A stretch of DNA of 64,000 nucleotides, from contig MU831899.1 in NCBI GenBank assembly GCA_029204225.1, positions 33,609-97,608 on the forward strand, in the 5' to 3' direction. The stretch comes from Diphasiastrum complanatum. Taxonomy: Eukaryota; Streptophyta; Lycopodiopsida; Lycopodiales; Lycopodiaceae. The position numbers and the translations under genes were made by a program. The stretch's first letter is position 1. Every line of letters begins with the position of its first letter. Below, one piece after another: positions 45,945 to 57,160 of the stretch. The notes under the pieces were generated by a model. That model was not told the DNA's origin. It did no database searches and worked only from the letters and a program-made list of their open reading frames with translations.

Positions 45945-46497
45945 AATGAAGTTACACTGTACATATAGTTGTTCACTCATAGATCTCAGCCTGATGCATT
46001 ATTGCCTTGGAGTAGAGGTGTGGCAAAAAGGACACGAAGTGGGTTTAACACAGGTGAAGTATGTCAAAGAGTTGCTGCATAGGTTTAGGTTGCAGGATTG
46101 CAAACTAGTAAATACTCCTATTGAACCAGGTAAAAAGCTTTCTAAGCTTGATGACTCACAGTCATTTGATGTTACGCTGTATAGACAGTTAGTAGGGAGC
46201 TTGATTTACCTTACCACTACTAGACCAGATATATGCTATGTTGTTGGCATTGTAAGTCAGTTTATGGCAACACCTACGAAAACGCATTGGAAGGCAGCTA
46301 AACGCATTTTGCGTTATGTGAAAGGCACTTCGGATTATGGCTTGATTTACAGGAAGCATGATGATTTACCTGAGTTTGTGTGGCTATGTGGATGCGAATT
46401 GGGGAGGTGACTATGATGATCGTAGATCCACCATAGGGTATGTATTCTAGGTTTGTGGTAGTTGCTTTTCCTGGTCTAGTAAAAAGAAAAGTACAAT
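45945..46497 (+). pseudogene. Copia D reverse transcriptase end and RNase H start
   Basis: LMHYCLGVEVWQKGHEVGLT, YVKELLHRFRLQDCK, VTLYRQLVGSLIYLTTTRPD and THWKAAKRILRYVKGT. A frame shift near 46380 leads to RRSTIGYVF and FSWSSKKKST, then homology ends at the junction with copia E. Confidence 0.8.
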
Positions 46498-47435
46498 ACC
46501 ATCAAAGCATAAGACATATAGATTTGGATCCAAATGTATTCTCACCATTCCTTTTGAATGAAAGTAGGCATCAATCCTGCTATACCACGCACGTGGTGCC
46601 TGTTTAAGACCGTAAAGTGCTTTCTTTAAGCGACATACTTTATTTTCATGTCCCTTCGCTACAAAGCCTTCAGGTTGATCCATGAACACTTCTTCTTCTA
46701 GCTCACCATTTAGAAAAGCAGATTTCACATTCATTTGATGCAAAGGCCAACCAAAATGTGAAGCTAAAGCAACAAGTAGACGTAGAGTATTCCGCTTACA
46801 AACCGGCGCAAAGGTCTCCTCATAGTCGATGCCTTTACTTTGTGCATACCCTTTGATCACCAATCTTGTCTTATGTTTTGCTATACTTCCATCTGCATGG
46901 TACTTAGTCCTGTATACCCATTTGCAACCAATGGGTTTCTTGCCAACTGGTGGTTCTACTAAGTTCCATGTGTTATGCTTAGCAATTGACTCCATGTCCT
47001 CTCCCATGGCCTTGACTCAAATGTCATCATCCTTCGCTTCACCATAAGTCGAAGGTTCTTTGCTTTGAATAATTCTAGATAAGAGAGCATAATTGCTTCA
47101 TACCTTTCAGGTTGTGTCTTCTCTCTTGTTGATCTTCGTAGCTCTCCCTGGCTAGATGATCCTGGAAAGTCATCCATGTCGCGGCTCTCCAACAATCTCT
47201 CAAACCACTTAGGGAGCTTCTTGTCAGGTGATCGGCTTCTGGGTGAAAATGTATCCCACGGTACATCCTTCTCCTTGCGTTTGTCACCTGCAACTTCAAT
47301 CCTTCTTGCACCAAAAGGTTTGTCCCTACCTCTCCAACCTATCTCTTGAGGTTGAGTAGTAGTACCTTGAGATGTATCCTCTTTTTCATCACTTGGAAGG
47401 TCAATGAATGGATCATCATCAGGTGGTATCCTCAC
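46498..47435 (-). pseudogene. Copia E reverse transcriptase, truncated
   Basis: A charged linker (RSRSPDKKLPKWFERLLESR, ELRRSTREKTQPERYEA) leads in a second frame to KPIGCKWVYRTKYHADGSIA, IDYEETFAPVCKRNTLRLLV, LHQMNVKSAFLNGELEEEVF and ALYGLKQAPRAWYSRIDAYF. The final residues before the junction lack YVDD. Confidence 0.85.
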
Positions 47436-47458
47436 TATACCATCTTTCCTACTGGATG

Positions 47459-48142
47459 TTAGCCCTTCACACGATCATCATATCCTAGGAATATACACTT
47501 GATAGCTTTTACATCAAGTTTACGTCTCTCTTCCTTAGAAACATGTACAAAGGCCTTACATCCAAAGATTTGCAAGTGGTTCACCTTTGGCTTCTTCTTT
47601 GTGAATGCTTCCTCAGGTGTTATCTTTGGTATGGCAATGGTAGGACTTCTATATTGAAGATAGACTGTCGTGCTGCATGCTTCTGACCAAAAAGCTTTTG
47701 GTAGTTTCATCTCAGCTGGCATAGATCTGGCACTTTCCACAATCGTCCGATTCTTGCGCTCAGCTACACCATTGAGAGCAGGAGTATGAGCTTGCGTAAA
47801 TTGTCTTTTTATCCCAAATTGATCACAAAGATAATTGAAGTCATTAGACTTGTACTCACCTCCACTATCTGATCTTAGGACTTTGATCTTCCTACTTGTC
47901 TGAGTTTTGACCAATGCTTTGAAGCTCTTGAAGTTGAAAAATGCATCTGATTTCTTCTTCAAGAAGTAGATCCACGTCTTACGTGACATATTATCAATAA
48001 AGGTCATGAAATAGAAGGCTTTACCTAAGTACATGGTCCTCATAGGCCCGCATAAATCTGTGTGGATTAAATCCAAGATGTTCTTTGCTCTTGAAACACC
48101 CTCCTTTATTGAACTTCTCTCGATGCTGCTTCCCATGTACAC
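47459..48142 (-). CDS. Copia E integrase
   Basis: HTDLCGPMRTM, FMTFIDNMSRKTWIYFLKKK, VLRSDSGGEYKSNDF, THTPALNG-like QAHTPALNGVAERKNRTIVE and FGCKAFVHVSKEERRKLD, with the three acidic integrase residues present. It overlaps the upstream frame by one frame shift at 48060-48140. Confidence 0.85.
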   Translation of the reverse strand: MYMGSSIERSSIKEGVSRAKNILDLIHTDLCGPMRTMYLGKAFYFMTFIDNMSRKTWIYFLKKKSDAFFNFKSFKALVKTQTSRKIKVLRSDSGGEYKSNDFNYLCDQFGIKRQFTQAHTPALNGVAERKNRTIVESARSMPAEMKLPKAFWSEACSTTVYLQYRSPTIAIPKITPEEAFTKKKPKVNHLQIFGCKAFVHVSKEERRKLDVKAIKCIFLGYDDRVKG

Positions 48143-49517
48143 AAAATTCGCACATCATTTTCAAGTGATCTTCTATGGTAGACAATCTTGTTACCATCTC
48201 CAATTTTCTCATCAAACTGAGGCTTCCCAAGTTCAAGTGACCAAGCCTCTTATGCCACAACTCAGTTTGCGATGGAATGGACGATACAAGTCCATGTTGC
48301 CCCTTGATTGTAGCATTCAACCTGTACAATTTTGTATTAGGCTCTCTTACTCCATCCGCAATAACTTTGAACTTTTGCTTCACATCCTTCACAAAGCAAC
48401 GATCATGGGCAAATTCTACTTTCAACTTTTGATCAGTAATGACTCCAACAGAAAGTAGATTTTTCTTCAAACTTGGTACGTAAAGTACCTCCCTGATCAT
48501 CCTGCTTTTGCCATCAGGTAGTTGAATTGAAACGGTGCATATCCCCTTGATCTTGCACACCTCGCCATTTGCTTGTGAAACAGATGTTCCATTATCCAAC
48601 ACTTTCATGCTAGTGAACCAATTCTTGTTACTTGTCATGTGTCTTGTGGCTCCCGAGTCAATATACCACGCTTGATTATCTTGAATGGATGACAATGCAG
48701 ATATGAGGATGCTAGAGTCTTCAATCTCACCCTCATCGACAAGGTTAACCTGCTTGTTTTGGTTTCCCCTTGCCTTGTTCCGCCAGGAATTTGCGACATT
48801 CACTCTTCCAATGGCCCTTTTTATCACAATGGAAGCACTTGCCTTTCTTCTTGGTCTTACTGGAAGATCCCTCATCCTCTTGAGACTTGACAAATTGCTG
48901 CTCAGACTTCTTCTTGCCCTTGCCCTTGCCTTGTTTTTGGCGTGTCGCAAGTGCCTGATCGTCAGTATTCTAGCTTTCACCATTTCTCGCCGTTGCTCTT
49001 CCTGCATTAAGATTCCTGTGAGATCATCAAAGGTGGGCAATCTTTCTCTTGATGCTATTCCGCTCACAAACATCTGATAGGGTTCTGCAATGCCACACAA
49101 TGCATTGTGCACCAGCTCCACATCATGTATGCGCTCACCAATAGAATGCACTTCATCCCTCATTGTCTTGATTCTGGTCATGTACGTCTGAATGTGCTCT
49201 CCTTGTTCCATTCGAGCACCATTCAGCTTTGACTTTAGAAACATGATTCTTGACGGATTTGACGTCTCGAATTGCTCCTTTAGCACATCCCATGCCTGTC
49301 TGGGTGTAACAACATCACAAATGTGGGTAATGATGTGATCCTTCACTGACAAGTTAATGAAGGTCAAAGCTTTCCTCATCTTTTTGTCGAATACTTTGAT
49401 ATCCGCTTCATTTGGTGGCCTTCTCTCATCACCCGTGATGACTTCCCACACGTCTTTCTCCATCAGTATGTTTTTCATTTTGGATTTCCACACTGCATAG
49501 TTGGAAATCCCGTCCAA
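48060..49517 (-). CDS. Copia E Gag-protease-pre-integrase frame
   Basis: A long open frame (up to 498 residues). Gag starts with YAVWKSKMKNILMEKDVWEV and has AWDVLKEQFETSNPSRIMFL and DDLTGILMQEEQRR. The knuckle region seems frame-shifted into a basic stretch at residues 200-245 (the alternate frame reads CFHCDKKGHWKSEC-like). The protease has WYIDSGATRHMTSNKNWFTS with an intact DSGA. LWHKRLGHLNLGSLSLMRKL and CEFCVHGKQHREKF are the zinc domain before integrase. The last residues are out of frame. Confidence 0.8.
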
Positions 49518-50107
49518 TTAGCTAATTTCACTCAAAATGGACTCTCCCATGTTTGTCATTGCAAAACTGCTTGAAACTTCTGTCGTAGGCTAAAAACAGT
49601 ATGCCGAGGCCAACAGTGATGTCGGAAGTAAAAAATAATGACCTGCACTTTTTTCCTTACCAGGCCACTCACCGCTTTTCCACCAATTTGAAAGCCAAAT
49701 CGGCGTCGCCTTCCAAAATGCACTCAGTCGTCAACTCCCAACTTCGTGCCCAGTGAAATGGTGAAATCACTTCTGGAGCAATCCGAACACTTTCTCTGCT
49801 GCAATCACTCTGTTTTACTGTATTGTACTTGCAGGTACAGTCTGGGTGCCCTTCGTTTGGAGGTAATAGCCTTTCGTTTGGGTCAAAACGGGCAAAGGAC
49901 CCAAAAATAGAAATTTTCTTTGTTTTTGAACTATTTCTTCACCTTGAAGAAACTTCACTTTTCACTTGTGAAGGGACCCAACTCCCATTTCAGTACGAAA
50001 ATTTTTAATGAAGTTGAAGGCCAAAATGCACTCCACTCCTTCAGGGCCCTCTTCAACACCCCTTTAGACTCCATCCAATGGTTGATTTTCATCCAACTGT
50101 GTTTCTG
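49518..50107. other. Spacer between copia E and F, unassigned
   Basis: It should contain the 5' leader or LTR of copia E, but no TGGTATCAGAGC primer site is seen on the minus strand. Frames at 49823-50108 show no domain. Confidence 0.35.
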
Positions 50108-51077
50108 AAAGTTACGAAATCACAGATCTTGGAGAAGCAACAAAATACCTCGGGCTAGAGATCAGAAGAAATCGAACAAAGGGCGAAATGCACTTGAGTC
50201 AGTCAGAATATGCCAGAAAGTGCTCAAGCAGTATCACATGATGGACTGCAAAGAAAAGGCCACACCAATGATAGCTGGAGCCAAGCTCACGAAGCAGGAT
50301 TGCCCAAAAACGGAAGAGGAAGAACAGAAGATGGCAGGTATACCCTACCAAAACTTAATTGGTAGTCTGATGTACCTTACAATTTGTACCATACCCGATC
50401 TAGCTTTCTCTGTTTACGCTTTGAGCCAATTCTCTTCCAATCCTGGCCTGGCACATTGGCAAATGGCAAAATGAATCCTACAATATCTGCAGGGTACCCA
50501 GAATATGGGATTAACCTACAGAGCTGAAAACGAAAGAAAAGGATTCGAGCTGCACCACTACAGTGATGCAAGTTGAGCTAGTTGCAAAGATGATAGCAAG
50601 TCCATAACTGGAAGATGTACAATAGCGTGCGGAGCTGCAATCAGCTGGCTATGCAAAAAGCAAACCTTGGTGGCTCAATCATCTTACGAAGCTGAATATG
50701 TCGCCGCTTCAAAGGTGGCAAACGAGGTAGTGTGGCTGCAGATGATGTTGGAAGCAATCGGGATACCACAAGAAGGGCCATGTACGATGATGATGGACTC
50801 TCAAAGTGCCATTTATCTGTCCCAAGATCCTGTCTTCCATTCAAACACAAAACACATACTTCTGAAGTACCATCACATTCGAGATTTAATCTCGAAAGGA
50901 GAGCTCCAGGTCCAGTTCATAAAATCAGAAGACATGATTGCAGATCTGCTCACGAAGTCGCTCGACAAGCCACTCTTTGACAAGCAAAGAAAGGCAATTG
51001 GATTAAACGTACAAAGCTGCAACGTTCAAGAGAGAGTGTCAGAAATGGTGAACTCTTGCAACTTTGCCGCAACATGA
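50108..51077 (+). pseudogene. Copia F reverse transcriptase end and RNase H
   Basis: YEITDLGEATKYLGLEIRRN, then after a frame shift at 50218 VLKQYHMMDCKEKATPM, YQNLIGSLMYLT and FSSNPGLAHWQMAK with a stop. Then GLTYRAENER and SKSITGRCTIACGAAISWLC. The RNase H end is open: QSSYEAEYVAASKVANEVVW, MDSQSAIYLSQDPVFHSNTK, HIRDLISKGELQVQFI and DLLTKSLDKPLFDKQR. The 5' two thirds of the element are absent. Confidence 0.85.
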
Positions 51078-51590
51078 ACACGAAGCGAAGGTCGAACGGA
51101 CAACAATTCGCGAAAGTTAATGTGCCTTGACTCGAAGCATGAACGATTCGCGAATCAGTCGCGGATCGTAAACATGCCTCCAGGATCTCAAAAACCGCAA
51201 AGGGACGCAAAACGAGAAGACACGAGGAAACGAAAGAAATGAAAGGAAATCTTTCGCGCTGTCAGCTAGCAGCTCAATAAGCTTGAAGTCGTAGACTTCA
51301 CGACCAGCTGAAACGAGTAGCAACGACGGAGAGTAACTGATTAGTTGATTTAGCATTAACTAGTCTTGTAATTCTCTATTTAGCTGTCTTGTAAACTCCA
51401 CGCAATGGAGATATATAAACTATTTTCCTGGATCATAACGTAGATAAAAAAGATCATGATTTTGTAAGACAAAGAGACATAGCGAGTAGAGCAAATAAAG
51501 AAAATACTAGAAACGAAAGAGCTGCATGTTCGAGATAGAACCTTGGAGAACACATCCCTGGTGGAGAAGGTTGGGCTTAATTTGACCCAT
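51078..51590 (+). repeat. Copia F 3' LTR
   Basis: It follows the RNase H stop directly, starting near TGAACACGAAGCG. It contains TTCGCGAA twice, a possible TATA element (GGAGATATATAAAC, 51405) and TCTTGTAAACTCC-type words typical of copia LTR ends. The end point is approximate. Confidence 0.55.
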
Positions 51591-51664
51591 TTTCACATTA
51601 CGTAAAGATCAATGGGTATGCCCTAGGGCCTACACCCTCACCTAAACCCAAGTTGTGTAGAGCA

Positions 51665-52022
51665 ACGTAGCAGTCATGAAGCAGAAAAACAAACATGTGG
51701 CAAGATGTGGTTGATTTCAGGCCATAGCAAGGCCTCACAAAAAAGGTATAATCAACCATTCGTCTGCAACTGCTAAGTACTAGGTATCCGTCATGCAGAG
51801 GGTGGGCCACCTGTTGAAGCACTCTGAGCCATTGGAGCGGCGAGGGTGGCTACAACATGTAGCCCACCGTTGGATGACGAATATCATACGTAGCAGTTGT
51901 GTTGCAAATCTACGGTGGAGATTTAAAACGTTTTACAAGCCCTGCTATGGCTCAAAATCTGCCTGTTCTTATCCAACCAGATGATGCCATGTGTTTGATA
52001 TCACTCCTCAGAACTGCTACGT
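51665..52022. repeat. Foldback (inverted-repeat) element upstream of the host gene
   Basis: Two imperfect arms of about 150 bp face each other. The left arm starts ACGTAGCAGT at 51665 and the right arm ends AACTGCTACGT at 52022. Internal pairs include CAGGCCATAGCAAGGC (51719) with CCCTGCTATGGCTC (51940), and GGGTGGGCCAC (51791) with GTAGCCCACC (51860). It encodes nothing. It ends 46 bp before the likely start codon, so it probably supplies leader or promoter sequence. Confidence 0.7.
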
Positions 52023-52068
52023 CAAGTATCCTTCATCCCACCATCCTCTAGCCAGTTTTGCTCCTAGA

Positions 52069-55000
52069 ATGGCTCAACCTGGCATTGCCACCATTAGCCA
52101 CCTTCCTCATGAAAGATACTTAGCTCCAAAGAAGATACAAGGCTCCTCCTCCAACATGGCACCCTCCTCATTTGCTCTCTTCTCTCTCCATTCCAGCTAT
52201 GGCTACAAACAATTCTCATCCAAGGGTTTCACTCCTAGGGTTTGCTGGTGTCCTTCACTCCACGCTTCTCCGTACTGCATTCTTTCTCAGCATTCAAAGG
52301 TTAAGAAGAGCTCTTTCATTCAAGCATTCACATCAAACGGGGAAGAATTTTGTAATGGCAGTACAAAAGTAAAGGAAAAGTATCCAGGTTTGAAGCATAG
52401 GGTTGCCTTTCGGTGCTGTGACGCTGCCAAGTTTGGTGGATCAAGCAGAAGGAATGTGGCCGTATGCAGGACGAAATTGGATTCAGAGGAACGGGCCATT
52501 GAAGCCGGGTTAGGGTTTCAAGAGCAGGAGCTGCCAGAAGGCTGGAGGAAGTTATTGCAAGTAATGTTATGGACAATGCTAGCCATCTATGTTGTATGGC
52601 TGTTCCTTGCCCCGACAGCTCCGGTAATATATCTGTTCCTTGCATAGAAATATGCACTTGCAGCGAAACCGGTTTTTGGTTGCCACTTCTAGTTAGCTTT
52701 TCTGCAAGCATAAAAAATCTTTCATTGCAGCCATCTATGCCTAAACCGCTTACTTAATATATCTGACTTTTGAGGTGTCTTGATTATTGCACGGAAATTT
52801 GAAGATAAAGCGAAAACTAGGTATTTTCGTTGCCACTTCTAGCTTGCATATATGAAAAATCTTACATAATCTGACAAAAATAAAAACCAGGTTTTTTGTT
52901 GCCACTAGCCTTTCTCAGCATGCATGAAAAATCTCGCAGTGTAGTTTTTCCGTCCCGTAAAATGTGTGAGCGCAAGGCTGGACGGTGCAGAGTAATATTC
53001 TGCCCCAATGTTTTCCTTGCAATCTGATTGAGCGTAATTTCATTTCCCTGAAAATAATGAGCTCTTATGAATGGAACCTGAAAAGATGGAGCTCTTGTGG
53101 ATGGAATGCAAAATATAATAGCCCTCTTGGATGGGATGTGAAACTGCGGAGCTCTCTCGTATGAATCTGTCAACCTCTCTGGGCATAATATTGGGCAAGT
53201 TTTTTTGTGACAGAAAACTTTCAATAATCTACATTCTTGGCATTTTACGAAAATTACAGCTCATCCTGTCGCTACCATGGGTAGATGACACGAGTTGCTG
53301 TTAGTTTCTAGATATGCTTCTAAATGCACATTATCTAGTTCATAGGGTTTCGTTATGTATTGCATGATCAACTCTTGGTGTATACCAGTACATTGTGCTC
53401 TTTACTATGCTTTTCTCTAGAAATTCAATTTCCATTCACTGCCCTTAAGTGCAAAGGATTTCTTAGGCAGGCTTTATCTTTTTGTGATTGAAGCAGAGCA
53501 ACCAATATGAGTATCTTGCAGATCCATTCTTGTATGACCAATCCCTTCTGTTGATATTTTTCAAATTCATGAAAATAAGCAAACATCAAATCTTTTATCC
53601 GAAAGCCCAAGCTGCTTCTAACTTTCATAGGCTTGAGTTATGTGTAGTCATTAGATCATAGCATTTTCACTGAAATAAAGGTCATATCCAAAACTTTGAT
53701 TGCTGCTGTATAATAGGTGACACGATGTAGACCTGCAATCTATATGTGGCAATAAGTCTTTCGTGATGCAAATATTTCCAGCATCAGAGCTGTTAGGGAA
53801 TTTTTAACCATTGTTTGTCAGATAGAAAACCCTTAAGAGCTGCTCAGAGCTGCAGTTAAATAATATATTTGCCCTTATATTGATAATTGAATCAATAATA
53901 ATTGTATGTCAAGTCCCCTCTTTTTTGATAAAAGATCATTCATATCAAAGGAAGCGGAACACTGCTGCATTCCTAGGGCTCTTTTTAATTGAAGTTCTCC
54001 ATTTCACCATTGTGGTTCTTCCTTCTGAATTAAGCATTATTATATAGCTTTGGAAGCGCTAGAGTTATTTTTTATGAAGTCTTTCTAACACGCTTCTATT
54101 GCGCTCATTCTGTCAATGAAGGGTGATCCAGTTTGGGCTATCAAACCTGGAACTGTGTCAATGATAGCTTATCTTTCTCTCAATTTCTTCTTCATTCTTC
54201 CACTATGCAATGCTGGTATGTATGTATATAACTGCCGAGAGTCACAGCACATATTTTCCTGATGTTAAAAATCAGAGCTTTTCTTTTTGTTATTCAAGTC
54301 TTGAAGGTCATTCATGTGAGCTGGTTTTACTTCAGTATCCATTGAACACAGGTATACTATTGTGAATAAGTATCTAATGTACACAGGTATATTATTGTGA
54401 ATAAGAACAACTTTGAGGATAGATATTATTTACAGTAGATCTTGTTTGTTTGATGGTCCCTACAACTACCTGTTGGATAACATTTGGTATTTATGGGATG
54501 AACAGCTGGGATCAACTTCATGATGGCTCCTGTACTTCACCCGGTCAGTCAATTCAATTTAGTTTGGTGATATCGGTATAGATGGATTAGTTTATCAGGT
54601 CAATTTCATAAGACATACCCAGGAAACTAGTAGTCTAGTTATGAGATTTGGCCAGGTTTTTGAAATGTTTTGAAAATGAACAGACTGCAGAAGCTCTATT
54701 CAACATGGTAATGGGATGGACTCTGATGTTTGCACCTCTAATCTTCACCGACCGTAAGCGCAATCAGTTCAGAGGCTCTTTGGAAGCTTTGTGGCTTGGT
54801 CAAATGTTCCTCACAAACAGTAAGCCTCATTTTTACTTTTAAAAAAGTCCATCTCTCAAATTTAGAGATTTCATATCGTAGATATGAGTTACAGAAATAC
54901 ACGAAGTGTAAGCTAACGGTTCTTATCAGGTTTTTGTTGCTTTTCTAGTATTTCTCATTCCATACATGGCCATTCGGATCAGTAAAAGCATTTCAGAAGA

Positions 55001-55397
55001 ACAAATGCCATCTCAGTTTACAGCTGCTAGCCAAGAGCATGGTATAGTATATACGACAATGACATCTGGGGCTCAAATTGTGGGGTTAGTTGGAGGTTTA
55101 GTTGGTGTACTTTCTGTATTGTGGGCTATAGCAGGAAGATTTGGTGAGGATTTTGGAAGTCTGACAGACCGCGCTAGCTTTTTTGTTAATTATATCTGCA
55201 GTGACCGATTAGCTTATGCTTTTGTGTGGGATATTGGGCTTTACAGCCTTTTCCAGCCTTGGTTAATAGGTGACAATATTGAGAATGTTGATGAGAGAAA
55301 ACAGTCAGCTGTTAAGATACTGAGATTTGTCCCTTACTGTGGTCTAGTTGCCTACCTTTGGGGACTTTCCAGAAGGTCTCAAAAGAGCCTGATATAA
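52069..55397 (+). CDS. Probable plastid multi-pass membrane protein, five exons
   Basis: Exons at 52069-52623, 54122-54215, 54506-54543, 54684-54819 and 54949-55397 join in frame, all with GT/AG introns, giving 423 residues. The first 100 or so residues are Ser-rich with few acids, as in a plastid transit peptide. Seven hydrophobic segments follow: near 162-184 (MLWTMLAIYVVWLFLAP), 197-216 (MIAYLSLNFFFILPLCN), 232-249, 262-281, then GAQIVGLVGGLVGVLSVLWA, LAYAFVWDIGLYSLFQPWL and ILRFVPYCGLVAYLWGLS. FTDRKRNQFRG is a charged loop. It looks conserved and intact, but I cannot name the family. An in-frame ATG at 51991 lies in the foldback element, so 52069 is preferred. Confidence 0.8.
52624..54121 (+). 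other. Intron 1 of the membrane-protein gene
   Basis: 1,498 bp, GTAATA to GAAG. It contains a degenerate repeat of about 30 bp built on GGAGCTCTTRTGGATGGAAT at 53056-53165 (four units). No other gene is seen inside. Confidence 0.65.
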
Positions 55398-55462
55398 ATG
55401 TATCAGAAGCTTTGGAAAGGATTCTTTGATTTAATACTATATATTTTGTAAATTTAACCACA

Positions 55463-55526
<64 letters not shown>
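55463..55526 (+). repeat. (TC)n(AC)n compound microsatellite
   Basis: A TC run of about 28 bp followed by AC to 55524. It begins about 65 bp after the stop codon of the host gene, so it is probably in its 3' untranslated region. Confidence 0.9.
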
Positions 55527-55529
<3 letters not shown>

Positions 55530-56769
55530 AACATGCATGAACACATTCGTTTGTTCTGATGTCCTTGCTTCTTATACACGAGCTTACCAAAGTATACTTT
55601 TATAATTTTGATGTCACATACTATTGCCATGGTCATGACTGCCATGGTGTACTACAAGAATGCTTTTGTTCATATCATGTAGGTTGCTTTACCGTACTAC
55701 TATAAAGAACAATACGGTAGAAAATGCATCAGGTTTGAGGATGTCAACAAGGGCTTCAACATAAACAATAGAGATATAAAATATCATAAGAGATATGAGA
55801 TAGATAAATGCAGATATATCACATTATATGAAGTAATATGTCAAGGAAAAGAATAGTACCCTCCAGTAGGGCCCCAAATATCAGATGAAAGACGTAGGGA
55901 AGAACAACTTAATGCACCAAATCAAGGATGCCTTATTGTATGTTGAGAGTTGAAGACTTCTATACAAAGAATGGCATACAAAGACGAGTAATTAATCCAA
56001 GCCAGTTGTAGACAAAAGAAAGGCAACATGTACAAGTAAGAATGATTGAATTGAAACACTAAAAGGCATTCCTAGTGACAAAGGTTGCAAAAGCATGGGG
56101 ATTGTCAATAAACGCACAATATAGATATCATGACCATAGAACATTATAATCATGCTATTACAAATAATGTCTCTTGCAATAAAGTGCATCCAAAATGTAC
56201 AACACTACAAATATGGGCATTTTGCCCCACATGTATGGTGGGGCCCATCTTTGGCTCGCTACTAAGGTTACTATTAAGGTAATTATTAGCTTGAAAGCAA
56301 GAAAATGTGTATGCTCATTGTTAATAAATGTTTGAATAAAGTTAACAATATAATAACAAAAATGCAATTACTTTAATAAACATAAACAATTCTTGAGATA
56401 TACAATGAAATCATGTATATGATGAAAAAAATATATATTGTCTTTATATTCTCCAAAAAGATACACAATGTTTTATTTTTTATAAGGGGTTTGAAACAAA
56501 GTCCCTTATTTTTATTTTTCTAGAAAAATCACATTAAATCTAAGAAGTAACAAAAATACTACTTGGTCTTCATTTTCCAAATTAGAATTATGTACATCCT
56601 CCTCGTCTTGCCCCTCATCATCTTCCTTGGACATTTCTCCTTTTTCTTCATCTCCTTTCATAGTCAAATTTTTTTTTCTTCTACATATTAAGCGGAGGAC
56701 ATGTATATATTCACAAAACACATTAAAATTCATTAGCATATGATGTTAATATGCTCTTGATTATCATGT
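55527..56769. other. 3' flank of the host gene, unassigned
   Basis: No gene is supported. A small hairpin, TACCGTA to TACGGTA, is at 55690-55720. CACTACAAATATGGGC at 56205, followed by GGGCATTTTGCCCC-like symmetry, resembles the end of a CACTA element, but no partner was found. The 56512-56739 minus frame is Glu/Lys-rich low complexity. Confidence 0.35.
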
Positions 56770-57160
56770 TGCAAGAGCACATTACTACATGCATAAAACC
56801 ATCAAGCAAGTACCTTTACACGTGTGGAAGTAGTACTTGAAAAAAAACTAAGTATGAAAGTTGTTGCTCTCAAGTAGAGAGAGAAAGTCACTATCAAGCC
56901 TCGGGTAGAGAGAGAATCCAATATGACTAAAAAATGTAGCTCAATTACTCTCAGAAACTCAAGTACATAATGAACTAAATGAGCTCTCTAATAGGATCTC
57001 GAGGTGAGGGTATTCTCCATATGATTGGACCCTTTTTTTCTATCTCTAAATATGATTGGCTTGATGATATATGGGCCATCAAATGTGATTGGGCCAATTT
57101 GGTACATATATCCCCTAACTCAACGTAGATAACTTTTTTATTTTTTCACTCCTAAAAAGT
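56770..57160 (-). repeat. Probable copia B 3' LTR
   Basis: It lies between the end of copia B RNase H and the host-gene flank. The TTTTTCACTCCTAAAAAGTT junction at 57143 corresponds to the CACTCCTCCTAAAAATG polypurine/LTR junction of copia A. The outer limit is uncertain. Confidence 0.4.

Larger units (their letters stand above)
44699..46497 (+). mobile_element. Ty1/copia element D, internally deleted
   Basis: Plus strand: protease and pre-integrase region, integrase, then a jump to the end of reverse transcriptase and RNase H. The bulk of the reverse transcriptase is missing between about 45900 and 45945. RNase H stops at 46497, where the minus-strand copia E begins. No LTRs are attached. 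Confidence 0.8.
46498..49517 (-). mobile_element. Ty1/copia element E, 3' truncated
   Basis: Minus strand: gag, zinc knuckle region, protease, integrase and most of the reverse transcriptase, the best-preserved retroelement of the window. It stops before the YVDD box at about 46500, tail-to-tail with copia D. LTRs are not identified. Confidence 0.85.

Noticed and set aside
52328-52711. 127-residue minus frame in exon 1 of the host gene
   Set aside because: Antisense shadow of exon 1. The plus-strand gene has matching splice sites and a sensible protein.
56205-56260. CACTACAAATATGGGC as a CACTA terminal inverted repeat
   Set aside because: It looks like one end, but no inverted partner and no transposase of matching family are near it. 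Kept only as a remark.
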